Positions 19,420 through 29,597 of a stretch of 64,000 nucleotides of DNA are shown piece after piece. Source of the DNA: Dechloromonas sp. Lineage in GTDB: Bacteria; Pseudomonadota; Gammaproteobacteria; Burkholderiales; Rhodocyclaceae. The first letter of the stretch is position 1. Each line of letters begins with the position of its first letter. The notes beneath the pieces were generated by a model. That model was not told the DNA's origin. It saw nothing but the letters and a program-made list of their open reading frames with translations, and ran no database searches. The translations under genes and the position numbers were made by a program. Location: NCBI GenBank assembly GCA_028687035.1, contig JAQUAX010000003.1, positions 1 through 64,000 on the forward strand, in the 5' to 3' direction.

Positions 19420-19917
19420 GTGACGGCGCACGTCGGGATGCTCGAGATCGGCGGCATCAGCCTGGGCTTGCGCGAAGGCGTGATCGGGCTGATCGCGCTG
19501 CTCGCGGTCTACATGGCGTTCGTGCTGCTGCGCATGCGCCGCCTGCATGCGCCGCCTCCGGTCGCCGCCGAGCCGCCGCAGGCCGCTCCGGTGCGCGCAG
19601 CGGCCGTGGCGCCGGACGAGGAGGCCTGGTCGGCACCCGGCCTCGGCGAGGAAGTGCTGCGCAGCGGACTGGAGCAGGAGGTTGCGATGCTGCGCGACGA
19701 GGTCGACGCCTTGCGCGGCGAACTCGCTGCGCTGCGCGACGACCTGCAGCATGAACTCGGGCAGATGCGCGCCGCGCAGACGGTTTCCCCGATCTACGGC
19801 GATGCGATGCAGATGGCCGCAGCCGGTTACGACCCGGCGGCGATCGCCGAACGTTGCGGCATCGCGCGGGCCGAGGCGGAACTCGTGGTGGCGCTGACCA
19901 AGAGCCAGGAACGGTGA
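19420..19917 (+). CDS. DUF2802-type membrane-anchored protein
   Basis: 165 aa from a GTG start (an ATG at 19438 is an alternative). One N-terminal transmembrane helix (about residues 18-36) is followed by a Pro/Ala linker, a short coiled coil (about 80-115) and a C-terminal helix-turn-helix-like DUF2802 segment (YDPAAIAERCGIARAEAELV). Function unknown. It is 6 nt after the porin and 4 nt before the SPOR-domain gene, so the three are probably cotranscribed. Confidence 0.75.
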   Translation: MTAHVGMLEIGGISLGLREGVIGLIALLAVYMAFVLLRMRRLHAPPPVAAEPPQAAPVRAAAVAPDEEAWSAPGLGEEVLRSGLEQEVAMLRDEVDALRGELAALRDDLQHELGQMRAAQTVSPIYGDAMQMAAAGYDPAAIAERCGIARAEAELVVALTKSQER

Positions 19918-19921
19918 GACG

Positions 19922-20719
19922 ATGACGGAAAAGACGGAAGTGGCGCCGGCCGCCGAGGAGGGCCCCGGGGAACTGCGCGGCAAGCTGGTCACCCGGCTGG
20001 CCATGGCCGGCCTGCTGGTCGCCGTGCTGCTCGGCATCCTCGCCATGTTCGACTACCTGGCGACGGCGCCCGACGAGACCGAATCGGCGGTCTTCGAGCA
20101 GCCGGTGCCGGTGGCACCGCGCAAGGAAGTCTCGCGTCCGGTGACGCCGGCCGACAACCTGCCCGAACCGCCGGTCGCTGCCGAACCCGCCGCGCCGGAG
20201 CCGGCAACGGCTCCGGCCAGCCCGCCGGCCGCCGCTGCCCCGGTATCGGCGCCCGCGGTCGCCGCAGCGCCGGCCACCGAAAATGCCGCGCCGGCACCGT
20301 CGACCGCAAGCCGCCGGGCGCCGCTGACGGCGACCGTCCGCGAAGCGGCGCCGGTGCCCGAGGCGACGCGCCCCGCGCCAATGGTTCCGGAGCGCGCGCC
20401 GGCCGTGCTCGTCGAGAGCGCGCCACAGCGACCGGCGGTCCGCATCGAGCCGCGCCCGGCCGCGGCGGCACCGCCCCAGGCGCCGCTGGCCCAACGCCTG
20501 TTCTCCGGCTTCGTGCTGCAGGCCGGCGTGTTTTCCAGCATCCAGCGGGCCGAGGAACTGCATGCCCGGCTGACGCTGAGCGGTGTGCCCTCGACGCTGG
20601 AAACCCGGGTCCAGGTCGGTCCCTTCCGTACCCGCCAGGAGGCGGAAGCCGCCCAGGCCAAGCTCCGCGAACTGGGCATCCAGGCCATCCTGGTGCCGCC
20701 CCGGGGCGCCCGCCGCTGA
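19922..20719 (+). CDS. SPOR-domain protein, single-pass membrane protein
   Basis: 265 aa. One transmembrane helix (about residues 25-45), then a long Pro/Ala-rich linker (about 50-190) and a C-terminal SPOR domain (about 195-265; VLQAGVFSSIQRAEELHARL, then VGPFRTRQEAEAAQAKLREL). SPOR domains bind denuded septal peptidoglycan, so a role in division or envelope maintenance is likely. It follows the DUF2802 gene closely. Confidence 0.88.
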   Translation: MTEKTEVAPAAEEGPGELRGKLVTRLAMAGLLVAVLLGILAMFDYLATAPDETESAVFEQPVPVAPRKEVSRPVTPADNLPEPPVAAEPAAPEPATAPASPPAAAAPVSAPAVAAAPATENAAPAPSTASRRAPLTATVREAAPVPEATRPAPMVPERAPAVLVESAPQRPAVRIEPRPAAAAPPQAPLAQRLFSGFVLQAGVFSSIQRAEELHARLTLSGVPSTLETRVQVGPFRTRQEAEAAQAKLRELGIQAILVPPRGARR

Positions 20720-20738
20720 ACATGTCCCGCTGCCAGGA

Positions 20739-21191
20739 ATGACGACGATGAAATGCCGCACCCTAGTCCTGTTGTTTGCCGCCCTGCCCGGGGCCGCCGC
20801 GGCCCAGGTCATCTACAAATGTACCGACGCCAACGGCGGCACGCTGATTGCCAACGCCAAGGTGGACAAATCCTGTCGGGCGATCGTCAGCGGTCCGGAA
20901 ACCGCGATGCCGGCTCCGCCGAAGGCGAAGGCTGCCGCCACGCCGTCGCCGGCAGGTTTCCCCCGGGTCGGCGAGGACACGCAGAAGGCGCGCGACGGCG
21001 ACCGGCGCCATATCCTGGAGCAGGAACTGGCCACCGAGCAGCGCGGGCTCGAGCAGGCCAAAAAGGACCTGGCCGAACAGGAAGCGCTCGGCCCGGCCAA
21101 CGCCAACCGCCTGCCGCCCTACCGCGACCGCGTCGGCCAGCACGAGCGCAACATCCAGGCGATCCAGAAGGAACTGGCCAACCTGAAGTGA
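20739..21191 (+). CDS. DUF4124-type periplasmic protein
   Basis: 150 aa. A signal peptide (cut after AAAA-QV, about residue 22) precedes a DUF4124 N-terminal segment (VIYKCTDANGG). A charged, helical C terminus (about 85-150) looks like a coiled coil. The function of the family is unknown. The ATG at 20739 leaves an intact signal peptide; one at 20748 is also possible. It ends tail-to-tail against the RND gene with no gap. Confidence 0.8.
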   Translation: MTTMKCRTLVLLFAALPGAAAAQVIYKCTDANGGTLIANAKVDKSCRAIVSGPETAMPAPPKAKAAATPSPAGFPRVGEDTQKARDGDRRHILEQELATEQRGLEQAKKDLAEQEALGPANANRLPPYRDRVGQHERNIQAIQKELANLK

Positions 21192-24100
21192 TCAGTCGGC
21201 CGGGCTGACCTTGTACCAGGCCGCGTAAAGCGCCGGCAGGAAGAGCAGGGTCAGCGCCGTCGCGACGATCAGGCCGCCCATGATGGCGACCGCCATCGGC
21301 CCGAAGAAGTCGTTGCGCGACAGCGGGATCATCGCCAGCACGGCCGCCGCGGCGGTCAGCACGATCGGCCGGAAACGGCGCACCGTCGATTCGACGATGG
21401 CCTCGGCGCGGGCGCGGCCGGCGGCGAGGTCCTGCTCGATCTGGTCGACGAGGATCACCGAGTTGCGCATCACCATGCCGAACAGCGCGATGGTGCCGAG
21501 CAGCGCCATGAAGCCGAAGGGCTTGTCGAACACCAGCAGGAACAGCGCGATGCCGATCAGACCGAGCGGTGCGGTCAGCAGCACCATGACGACGCGCGAC
21601 ACGCTCTGCAGCTGGATCATCAGCACGGTGACCACGGCCAGCACGAACAGCGGGATGCCCGCCATCACCGACCCCGAGCCCTTCGCCGATTCCTCGACCG
21701 AACCGCCGGTGGCGATCCGGTAGCCGGCCGGCAGCCCGGCGGCGATCGCGTCGACCTGCGGCCGCAGGCGGTCGACGACGGTCGCCGGCTGGGTCTTGCC
21801 GTACAGGTTGGCGCGCACGGTGATCGTCGGCAGGCGGTCGCGGCGCCAGATCAGCCCGGGCTCGAAGACCGGGGCGATGCGGGCGACCTGGCCGAGCGGC
21901 ACGCTGCGGCCGCTGCGGGTCGGCACCGCCAGGTCGGCCAGGCCGGCCAGCCGGCCGCGTTCGCCGTCGGCGGCGCGGAGCACGACGTCGAGGCTCTTCT
22001 CGCCTTCGCGGAAACTGGTCACCGTGACGCCGTTGACCGACATCGCCAGCAGGTTCGCGACGTCCTGGCTGGACACGCCGAGCAGCCGGGCCTTGTCCTG
22101 GTCGATCTCGAGCGCGACGCTCTTCGACAGTTCGGCCCAGTCGAAATTGACGTTGGACAGCTCGGGGTCGCCGCGCATCGCGTCGGCGATGCGTTCGGCG
22201 GCCCGGCGCAGCGTGTCGGGATCCTCGCCGGAAACCCGGTACTGCACCGGGTAGCCGACCGGCGGCCCGTTCTCGATCCGGCTGACGTTGGCGCGGGCCG
22301 CGAAGCCGCCGTTTTCGAACAGCGCGATCAGTCGACCGCGCAGCGCCTCGCGTCCCTCCAGGCTGTTGGCGACGACGACGAACTGGCTGACGTTGGTGGC
22401 CGGCAGCTGCTGGTCGAGCGACAGGAAATAGCGCGGCGAGCCGGCGCCGACGTAGGCGATGTAGTGATCGAACTGGCCGTGCTGCGCCTTGTCCTCGTCG
22501 AGCCAGGCCTCGAGGCGTTTCGCCTCGGCGTCGATCGCGGCGATCGAGGCGCCCTCGGGCAGTCGCAGTTCGACGTTCAGTTCGAGGCGCGTCGAATTCG
22601 GGAAGAACTGCTTCTGCACCTTCGCCATGCCGGCGATGGACAGCGCGAACAGCGCCAGCGTCAGGCCGACGACCAGCCAGCGGCGGCGCACGCACCAGGC
22701 GACCAGACGGCGGAAGCGGACGTAGAACGGCGTGCCGTAGACGTCGTGGTCGTCGGCGTGCGGCGGCCCGCCGAGGCCGAGCCGGGCCAGCGTCGCGGCG
22801 AGGCGCGGGGCGCGGCGTTCGATCAGGTTCGGGCGCCGCGGCGCGCGCGGATCGGGCAGCAGCCGGTAGCCGAGCCAGGGAATCGCGACGACCGCGGCCA
22901 GCCAGGAAATCAGCAGCGCGAAGACGTTGATCTGGAAGAACGCGAAGGCGTATTCGCCGGTCGAGGACTTGGCCAGCGCGATCGGGATGAAGCCGGCGAC
23001 GGTGACCAGCGTGCCGGACAGCATCGGTCCGGCCGTGCTGGTAAAGGCGAAGGACGCGGCGCGCGTGCGCTCCCAGCCCTGTTCCATCTTCACCCACATC
23101 ATTTCGACGGCGATGATCGCATCGTCGACGAGCAGGCCCAGCGCCAGCACCAGCGCGCCGAGCGAGACCTTGTGCAGGCCGACGTTGAACAGGTGCATGG
23201 CCAGGAAGGTCGCCGCCAGCACCAGCGGGATCGACACGGCGACGACCAGGCCGGTGCGCAGGCCGAGGCTGATGAAGGTGACCAGCAGCACGACGGCGAC
23301 CGCCTCGCCGAGCGCCGACACGAAGGCCTGCACCGAGCGCTGGACCGCGGCCGGCTGGCTGGCCGCCTCGCCGATTTCGACGCCGAGCGGCAGCGTCGTG
23401 CGCAACTGGGCGATGCGGGCGTCCAGGTCCTTGCCGAGCACGATGACGTCGGCGCCCCTGGCCATCGCGACGCCGATCGCCAGCGCCGGCTTGCCGCCGA
23501 AGCGGACCAGCGTGTTCGGCGGCTCGCTGGTGCCGCGGCGCACGGTCGCGATGTCGCCGAGCCGGAAACTGCGCCCGCCGACGCGGATCAGCGTATCGGC
23601 AACCGCCTGCACGCTGTCGAAGGCGCCGCCCGGACGGATCTGGATGCGCTCGGCCGCGGTTTCGACGAAGCCGGCGCCGGCCACCGCGTTCTGCTGGGCC
23701 AGCGCCTGCGCGATCGCCGCCGCGTCGAGGCCCAGCGTCGCCAGCCGGGCGTTGGCCAGGTCGACGTAGATTTTCTCGTCCTGGATGCCGAAAATCTCGA
23801 CCTTGCCGACGTTCGGCACGCGCAGCAGCTCGTCGCGGACGCGTTCGGCGAGGTCCTTCAGCTGCGGGTAATCAAAGCCTTCCGCGGTCAACGCGTAGAT
23901 ATTGCCGAAAACGTCGCCGAACTCGTCGTTGAAGAACGGCCCCTGGACGCCGGCCGGCAGCGTGTGCCGGATGTCGCCGATCTTCTTGCGCACCTGGTAA
24001 TAGACGTCGGGGACCTGGGCCGGGGGCGTGCTGTCCTTGGCGAAGAACAGCACCGTCGATTCGCCGGCCCGGGAATAGCTGGACACGCGGTCGATGTAAG

Positions 24101-24335
24101 GCGTTTCCTGCAGCTTCTTCTCGATCCGGTCGGTCAGCTGCTGTTCGACCTGGCGGGCCGTCGCGCCGGGCCAGACGGTGCGCACGACCATGATCTTGAA
24201 CGTGAAGGGCGGATCTTCCGCCTGGCCCAGGCGGCCGTAGGCGAAGATGCCCATCAGTGCCAGCGCGAGCAGGAAATAGCCGACCAGCGTGCGGTGGTGC
24301 AGCGTCCAGTCGGACAGGTTGAAGCGGTGGCTCAT
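21192..24335 (-). CDS. RND efflux transporter, inner-membrane permease
   Basis: 1047 aa, the normal size for an AcrB-like proton-driven trimeric pump. The proton-relay motif in TM4 (LGLLVDDAIIAVEMM) has both Asp residues, and the TM helices and two large periplasmic loops are in the usual order. It lies 3 nt downstream of the adaptor gene at 24339-25427. No outer-membrane factor gene is adjacent, so it may use a shared TolC-like protein. The substrate cannot be told from sequence. Confidence 0.93.
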   Translation of the reverse strand: MSHRFNLSDWTLHHRTLVGYFLLALALMGIFAYGRLGQAEDPPFTFKIMVVRTVWPGATARQVEQQLTDRIEKKLQETPYIDRVSSYSRAGESTVLFFAKDSTPPAQVPDVYYQVRKKIGDIRHTLPAGVQGPFFNDEFGDVFGNIYALTAEGFDYPQLKDLAERVRDELLRVPNVGKVEIFGIQDEKIYVDLANARLATLGLDAAAIAQALAQQNAVAGAGFVETAAERIQIRPGGAFDSVQAVADTLIRVGGRSFRLGDIATVRRGTSEPPNTLVRFGGKPALAIGVAMARGADVIVLGKDLDARIAQLRTTLPLGVEIGEAASQPAAVQRSVQAFVSALGEAVAVVLLVTFISLGLRTGLVVAVSIPLVLAATFLAMHLFNVGLHKVSLGALVLALGLLVDDAIIAVEMMWVKMEQGWERTRAASFAFTSTAGPMLSGTLVTVAGFIPIALAKSSTGEYAFAFFQINVFALLISWLAAVVAIPWLGYRLLPDPRAPRRPNLIERRAPRLAATLARLGLGGPPHADDHDVYGTPFYVRFRRLVAWCVRRRWLVVGLTLALFALSIAGMAKVQKQFFPNSTRLELNVELRLPEGASIAAIDAEAKRLEAWLDEDKAQHGQFDHYIAYVGAGSPRYFLSLDQQLPATNVSQFVVVANSLEGREALRGRLIALFENGGFAARANVSRIENGPPVGYPVQYRVSGEDPDTLRRAAERIADAMRGDPELSNVNFDWAELSKSVALEIDQDKARLLGVSSQDVANLLAMSVNGVTVTSFREGEKSLDVVLRAADGERGRLAGLADLAVPTRSGRSVPLGQVARIAPVFEPGLIWRRDRLPTITVRANLYGKTQPATVVDRLRPQVDAIAAGLPAGYRIATGGSVEESAKGSGSVMAGIPLFVLAVVTVLMIQLQSVSRVVMVLLTAPLGLIGIALFLLVFDKPFGFMALLGTIALFGMVMRNSVILVDQIEQDLAAGRARAEAIVESTVRRFRPIVLTAAAAVLAMIPLSRNDFFGPMAVAIMGGLIVATALTLLFLPALYAAWYKVSPAD

Positions 24336-24338
24336 GGT

Positions 24339-25427
24339 TCAGCGCTGCCGGTCGGGCGGAGTGGCCGGCTGCGGCGTCACCGCGAGGCCGGGAGTGAGCC
24401 GGCCGAGGCCGGCGACGACGACCTGTTCGCCGGGTTGCACGCCCTCGGCGATCAGCGCGCCGTCCTCGCGGAACGCGGCGACGCGCACCGGACGCGGCTG
24501 CGCCCGGCCGTCGGCGACGACCCAGACGCGGGTGCCGTCGCCCGGATCGACGACCGCCGCCAGCGGCACCCGCAACTGTCCAGGCGCAGCGCCGTCGAGC
24601 GACACGCGGGCGCTCATGCCGAGCCGCACGGCGGGCGGCGGATCGATCAGCCGGATGCGCGCCGCATAGGTCCGGGTCGCCGGGTCGGCGGCCGGCGCCA
24701 GTTCGCGCAATTCGCCGCGCAGCGCGCTTTCCGGCTGCGCCCACAGGTACACCGCGAGCGTCTTCGCCGAGCGCAATTCATCGACGCGGTTTTCCGGCAC
24801 CGCGATGGCGACTTCCTTCTCCTCCGGCCGGGCGACGCGCAGCACCGGCTGGCCGGCGGCGACCACCTGGCCGGCATCGGCCAGCACGGCGGTGACGACG
24901 GCCGGGAACTCGCTGCTCAGCGTGCCGTAGGCGGCCTGGTTGCCGGCGATCCGGCTTTGCGCCCGGGCCTGGTCGAGGCGGGCGCGGGCGGCGCTGGCCG
25001 CGTTGTCGCGGGCGTCGAAGGCGGTTTGGCTGACGAACTTGCGGGCGAGCAGCCCGGCGTAACGCTCGCGCTCGGCCGCGGTCGTCGCCGCGTCGCTTTC
25101 GGCGGCGGCCAACTGGGCGCGCGCGGCGTCGGCAGCGAGTTGCAGGTCGGCCGGGTCGAGGCGGGCCAGCGGCTGCCCGGCACGCACCGTGCTTCCGACA
25201 TCGACGTGGCGGGCGATCAGGCGCCCGCCGACGCGGAAAGACAGGTCGGCTTCATGGCGCGCACGGATCTCGCCGGTCAGCGCGCTGCCCTGATTTGGTG
25301 CTTCCGTGACGGTTTGCACCAGGACGGTGCGCGTAATCGGCGGCGGCGCCTCCTCCTGCCGGCAGCCGGCGAGGGCGGCGGCGAGGCCGAGGGCGAGTGT
25401 GGCGGAACGGATGGCAGTCGGGCGCAT
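24339..25427 (-). CDS. RND efflux periplasmic adaptor lipoprotein
   Basis: 362 aa HlyD/AcrA-family membrane fusion protein. A lipoprotein signal peptide ends in the lipobox LAGC (Cys about residue 22). It is followed by a lipoyl half-motif (RVGGRLIARHVDVGSTVRAG), an alpha-hairpin (about 95-165), and beta-barrel and membrane-proximal domains. The ATG at 25427 was chosen because it gives the signal peptide directly; the reading frame is open much further upstream. Upstream gene of the pump operon. Confidence 0.92.
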   Translation of the reverse strand: MRPTAIRSATLALGLAAALAGCRQEEAPPPITRTVLVQTVTEAPNQGSALTGEIRARHEADLSFRVGGRLIARHVDVGSTVRAGQPLARLDPADLQLAADAARAQLAAAESDAATTAAERERYAGLLARKFVSQTAFDARDNAASAARARLDQARAQSRIAGNQAAYGTLSSEFPAVVTAVLADAGQVVAAGQPVLRVARPEEKEVAIAVPENRVDELRSAKTLAVYLWAQPESALRGELRELAPAADPATRTYAARIRLIDPPPAVRLGMSARVSLDGAAPGQLRVPLAAVVDPGDGTRVWVVADGRAQPRPVRVAAFREDGALIAEGVQPGEQVVVAGLGRLTPGLAVTPQPATPPDRQR

Positions 25428-25517
25428 GATCCGGCGGTCGAAAAGGAATCGGACGATGATAATGAACGGGCGGTCAGTAATGCAAGTTGTCATTTTTGCC
25501 GGGAGGCAGCCGCTACA

Positions 25518-26597
25518 ATGGCACCCATGAACGTCACCCACGCCAACTTCGCCGGGCTCGACCTGCTCGCTTCGGCGGTGCTGTTGATCGACGAGGGGCA
25601 GAACATCCGCTACATCAACGCGGCCGGCGAGAACCTGCTTGCCGTCAGCAGCCGCAGCGTGATCGGCCGCACGCTGGCGGCCGTCTGCACCTGCTCGGCG
25701 ACGCTGCAGTCGGCGCTGGACAACGGCCTGAACAACAACTGGGGTTACACCGGGCAGAACATCGAGCTGAAGCGCAGCGACGGCGAGGTGCTGCACCTGA
25801 ACTGCACGGTGACGCCGCTGCGCCCGGAAATCGCCGCCGGCGTCCGGCTGCTGCTCGAACTGCAGCCGATCGAGCACCACCTGGCGGCGACCCGCGAGGA
25901 ACGCCTGATCGAGCAGCAGCAGGCCAACCGCGAGCTGATCCGCAACCTGGCGCACGAGATCAAGAACCCGCTCGGCGGCATCCGCGGCGCCGCGCAGCTG
26001 CTCGAGCACGAGCTGGCCAACCCGTCGCTGAAGGAATACACGCAGGTCATCATCAAGGAGGCGGACCGCCTGCAGGACCTGATGCAGCGGCTGCTGACGC
26101 CGCACCGCGCGATGCTGCCGGCGACGGTGAATATCCACGAAATCCTGGAGCGGGTGCGCAGCCTGCTGACCGCCGAATTTCCGGGTTCGCTGCGCGTGCA
26201 CCGCGACTACGACACCAGCCTGCCGGAACTGGTCGGCGACCGCGAGCAGCTGATCCAGGCAGTGCTCAACATCGCCCGTAATGCCGCGCAGGCGATGAAC
26301 GGCGAAGGCGAGATCGTGCTGCGCACGCGCGCGCTGCGCCAGGTCACGCTGGCCAAGAAGCGCTACCGGCTGGCCATGGAGATCAAGGTCATCGACAACG
26401 GCCCGGGCATTCCGGACGACATCCGCGAGCGCATGTTCTACCCGCTGGTTTCCGGCCGCGAGGGGGGCAGCGGACTGGGCCTGACCATCGCGCAGAACTT
26501 CGTCCAGCACCACCACGGGACGATCGACTGCTCGAGCCGGCCGGGCAATACCGTCTTCACGCTGCGCCTGCCGGTCGAGCCGGCATCGCGGGCCTGA
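25518..26597 (+). CDS. glnL: Nitrogen regulation sensor kinase NtrB
   Basis: 359 aa cytosolic kinase. A PAS domain (about residues 10-120) is followed by the DHp helix with LAHEIKNPLGGIRGAAQ (phospho-His near 140) and an HATPase domain (NIARNAAQAM, DNGPGIP, GREGGSGLGL). It phosphorylates NtrC under nitrogen limitation and is controlled by PII. The ATG at 25518 is 11 nt after GGGAGG. It is 34 nt upstream of ntrC. glnA is not in the window. Confidence 0.95.
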   Translation: MAPMNVTHANFAGLDLLASAVLLIDEGQNIRYINAAGENLLAVSSRSVIGRTLAAVCTCSATLQSALDNGLNNNWGYTGQNIELKRSDGEVLHLNCTVTPLRPEIAAGVRLLLELQPIEHHLAATREERLIEQQQANRELIRNLAHEIKNPLGGIRGAAQLLEHELANPSLKEYTQVIIKEADRLQDLMQRLLTPHRAMLPATVNIHEILERVRSLLTAEFPGSLRVHRDYDTSLPELVGDREQLIQAVLNIARNAAQAMNGEGEIVLRTRALRQVTLAKKRYRLAMEIKVIDNGPGIPDDIRERMFYPLVSGREGGSGLGLTIAQNFVQHHHGTIDCSSRPGNTVFTLRLPVEPASRA

Positions 26598-26631
26598 GTC
26601 TTGCTTCCGGTTTTGCCATTTGGATGACTAG

Positions 26632-28062
<1,431 letters not shown>

Positions 28063-28072
28063 AATCCGCGCC

Positions 28073-28864
28073 ATGCCCCTGATCGACCTCCCCCTGTTGA
28101 AGGAGCGCCTCGGCCCGCTGGCCGGGCGCTTCGATGTGGATGCGCTGGACGACTGCGATTCGACCAGCAGCGAACTGATGCGCCGCGCCGACCGCGGCGC
28201 GCCGTCCGGCACCGTCGTCGTCGCCGACCGCCAGTCGGCCGGCCGCGGCCGGCGCGGCCGCAGCTGGCTGTCGACGCCGGAATCCAGCCTGACCTTCTCG
28301 CTCCTGTGGCGCTTCGGCGGCAGCGCGACGCGGCTGGCCGGACTGTCGCTGGCCGTCGGCGTCGGCCTGGTCCGCGCGCTGGAATCGCTCGGCGCCCGCG
28401 GCGTCCGCTTGAAGTGGCCGAACGACGTGCTGCTCGAAACCGCTGCCGGCCACGCCAAGCTGGCCGGCATCCTGATCGAGCTGTCGTCGGACCGCCGCGG
28501 CACGCAGGCGGTGATCGGCATCGGCCTGAACCTGGCGCCGCCGGCGGGCGAACTCGATGCGCCGGCGGCCGGGTTGTCCCAGGCGCTGGCCGCCGCGCCG
28601 GAGCGCCATGCGGTGCTGGCCGCGGTGCTGCGCGAACTGGCCGCGCTGCTCGACGGTTTCGCGGTCGACGGCTTCGCCGGGCTGAAATCCGAATGGCAGT
28701 CGCGCCACGCCTGGCAGGGCGCCGCGGTGCAAATCCTCGGCGACGGCGAGGCGCCGCGCGCCGGCACCTGCCTCGGTGTCGACGACGACGGCGCGCTGCT
28801 GCTCGACACGCCGGCCGGTATCGAGCGCGTGTTCTCCGGCGACGTCAGCCTGCGCCGCGCATGA
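28073..28864 (+). CDS. birA: Biotin--[acetyl-CoA carboxylase] ligase
   Basis: 263 aa. It has the ligase motif RQSAGRGRRGRSWLS (biotinyl-AMP loop), KWPNDV and GIGLNL. The N-terminal helix-turn-helix of E. coli BirA is missing, so it is a monofunctional ligase, not a repressor. The start at 28073 is 10 nt after ntrC, and its stop overlaps the coaX start (ATGA). Confidence 0.94.
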   Translation: MPLIDLPLLKERLGPLAGRFDVDALDDCDSTSSELMRRADRGAPSGTVVVADRQSAGRGRRGRSWLSTPESSLTFSLLWRFGGSATRLAGLSLAVGVGLVRALESLGARGVRLKWPNDVLLETAAGHAKLAGILIELSSDRRGTQAVIGIGLNLAPPAGELDAPAAGLSQALAAAPERHAVLAAVLRELAALLDGFAVDGFAGLKSEWQSRHAWQGAAVQILGDGEAPRAGTCLGVDDDGALLLDTPAGIERVFSGDVSLRRA

Positions 28865-29574
28865 TCGTCTGCCTCGACAGCGGCAACAGCCGCATCAAGT
28901 GGGGCGTCCATGACGGCGAACGCTGGCTCGCGCAGGGGGCCGTCGACCACGCCGGGGTCGCTGGGCTGGCCGAACTGGTCGCCGACTGGCCGGCGCCGCG
29001 CCGGGTGATGCTGGCCAACGTCGCCGGACCCGACGCCGCGCGGCGCATCCGCGACGCGCTGGCGCCGTGGGCCGGGCTGATCGACGACGTGCGTTCGGCA
29101 CCGGCGGCGGGCGGCGTCGTCAACGGCTATGAAAATCCGGAAAAACTGGGTGTCGACCGCTGGTGCGCGCTGATCGGCGCGCGCGACCAGGTGTCGACGG
29201 CCGCCATCGTCGTGATGGCCGGCACGGCGACCACCGTCGATGCGCTGGCGGCCGACGGGCGCTTCCTCGGCGGCCTGATCCTGCCCGGACTCGACCTGAT
29301 GCGCGCTTCGCTGGCCCGCGGCACCGCCGGCCTGCCGCTGGCGGCCGGGCGTCATGAAGGCTTCCCGCGCAATACCGACGACGCCATCGTCAGCGGCGCG
29401 ATCGAGGCGCAGGCCGGCGCGATCGAGCGAATGGCGGCCCGCCTGGGGGGCTCGGCGGTCTGCCTGCTGTCCGGCGGGGCCGCGGCGGCGCTCGATCTTG
29501 CCCTTGTCATCGAGCGCCGCGTTGCGCAGAATCTTCCCCTGGAAGGGCTGCGGGTGCTGGCCCGCAGCGGCTGA
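28861..29574 (+). CDS. coaX: Type III pantothenate kinase
   Basis: 237 aa. It makes 4'-phosphopantothenate, the first step of CoA synthesis. The phosphate loop DSGNSRIKWG, the pantothenate-binding GYENPEKLGVDRW and AGTATTVD are all seen. It overlaps birA by 4 nt, a common betaproteobacterial pairing. Confidence 0.94.
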   Translation: MIVCLDSGNSRIKWGVHDGERWLAQGAVDHAGVAGLAELVADWPAPRRVMLANVAGPDAARRIRDALAPWAGLIDDVRSAPAAGGVVNGYENPEKLGVDRWCALIGARDQVSTAAIVVMAGTATTVDALAADGRFLGGLILPGLDLMRASLARGTAGLPLAAGRHEGFPRNTDDAIVSGAIEAQAGAIERMAARLGGSAVCLLSGGAAAALDLALVIERRVAQNLPLEGLRVLARSG

Positions 29575-29597
29575 TAACGAGGATCGGGGGCGGGAGG

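Noticed and set aside
22464-25517. A very long + strand open frame antisense to the RND pump genes and in frame with NtrB
   Set aside because: It is a GC-rich antisense shadow: low-complexity Arg/Asp/Gly composition, no domain, and both antisense genes are convincing full-length efflux proteins. NtrB starts at 25518 with its own SD.
25487-25519. TTGTCA and TACAAT just before NtrB as a promoter giving a leaderless message
   Set aside because: The spacer is 21 nt, too long, and GGGAGG in between serves well as a ribosome-binding site for the ATG at 25518.
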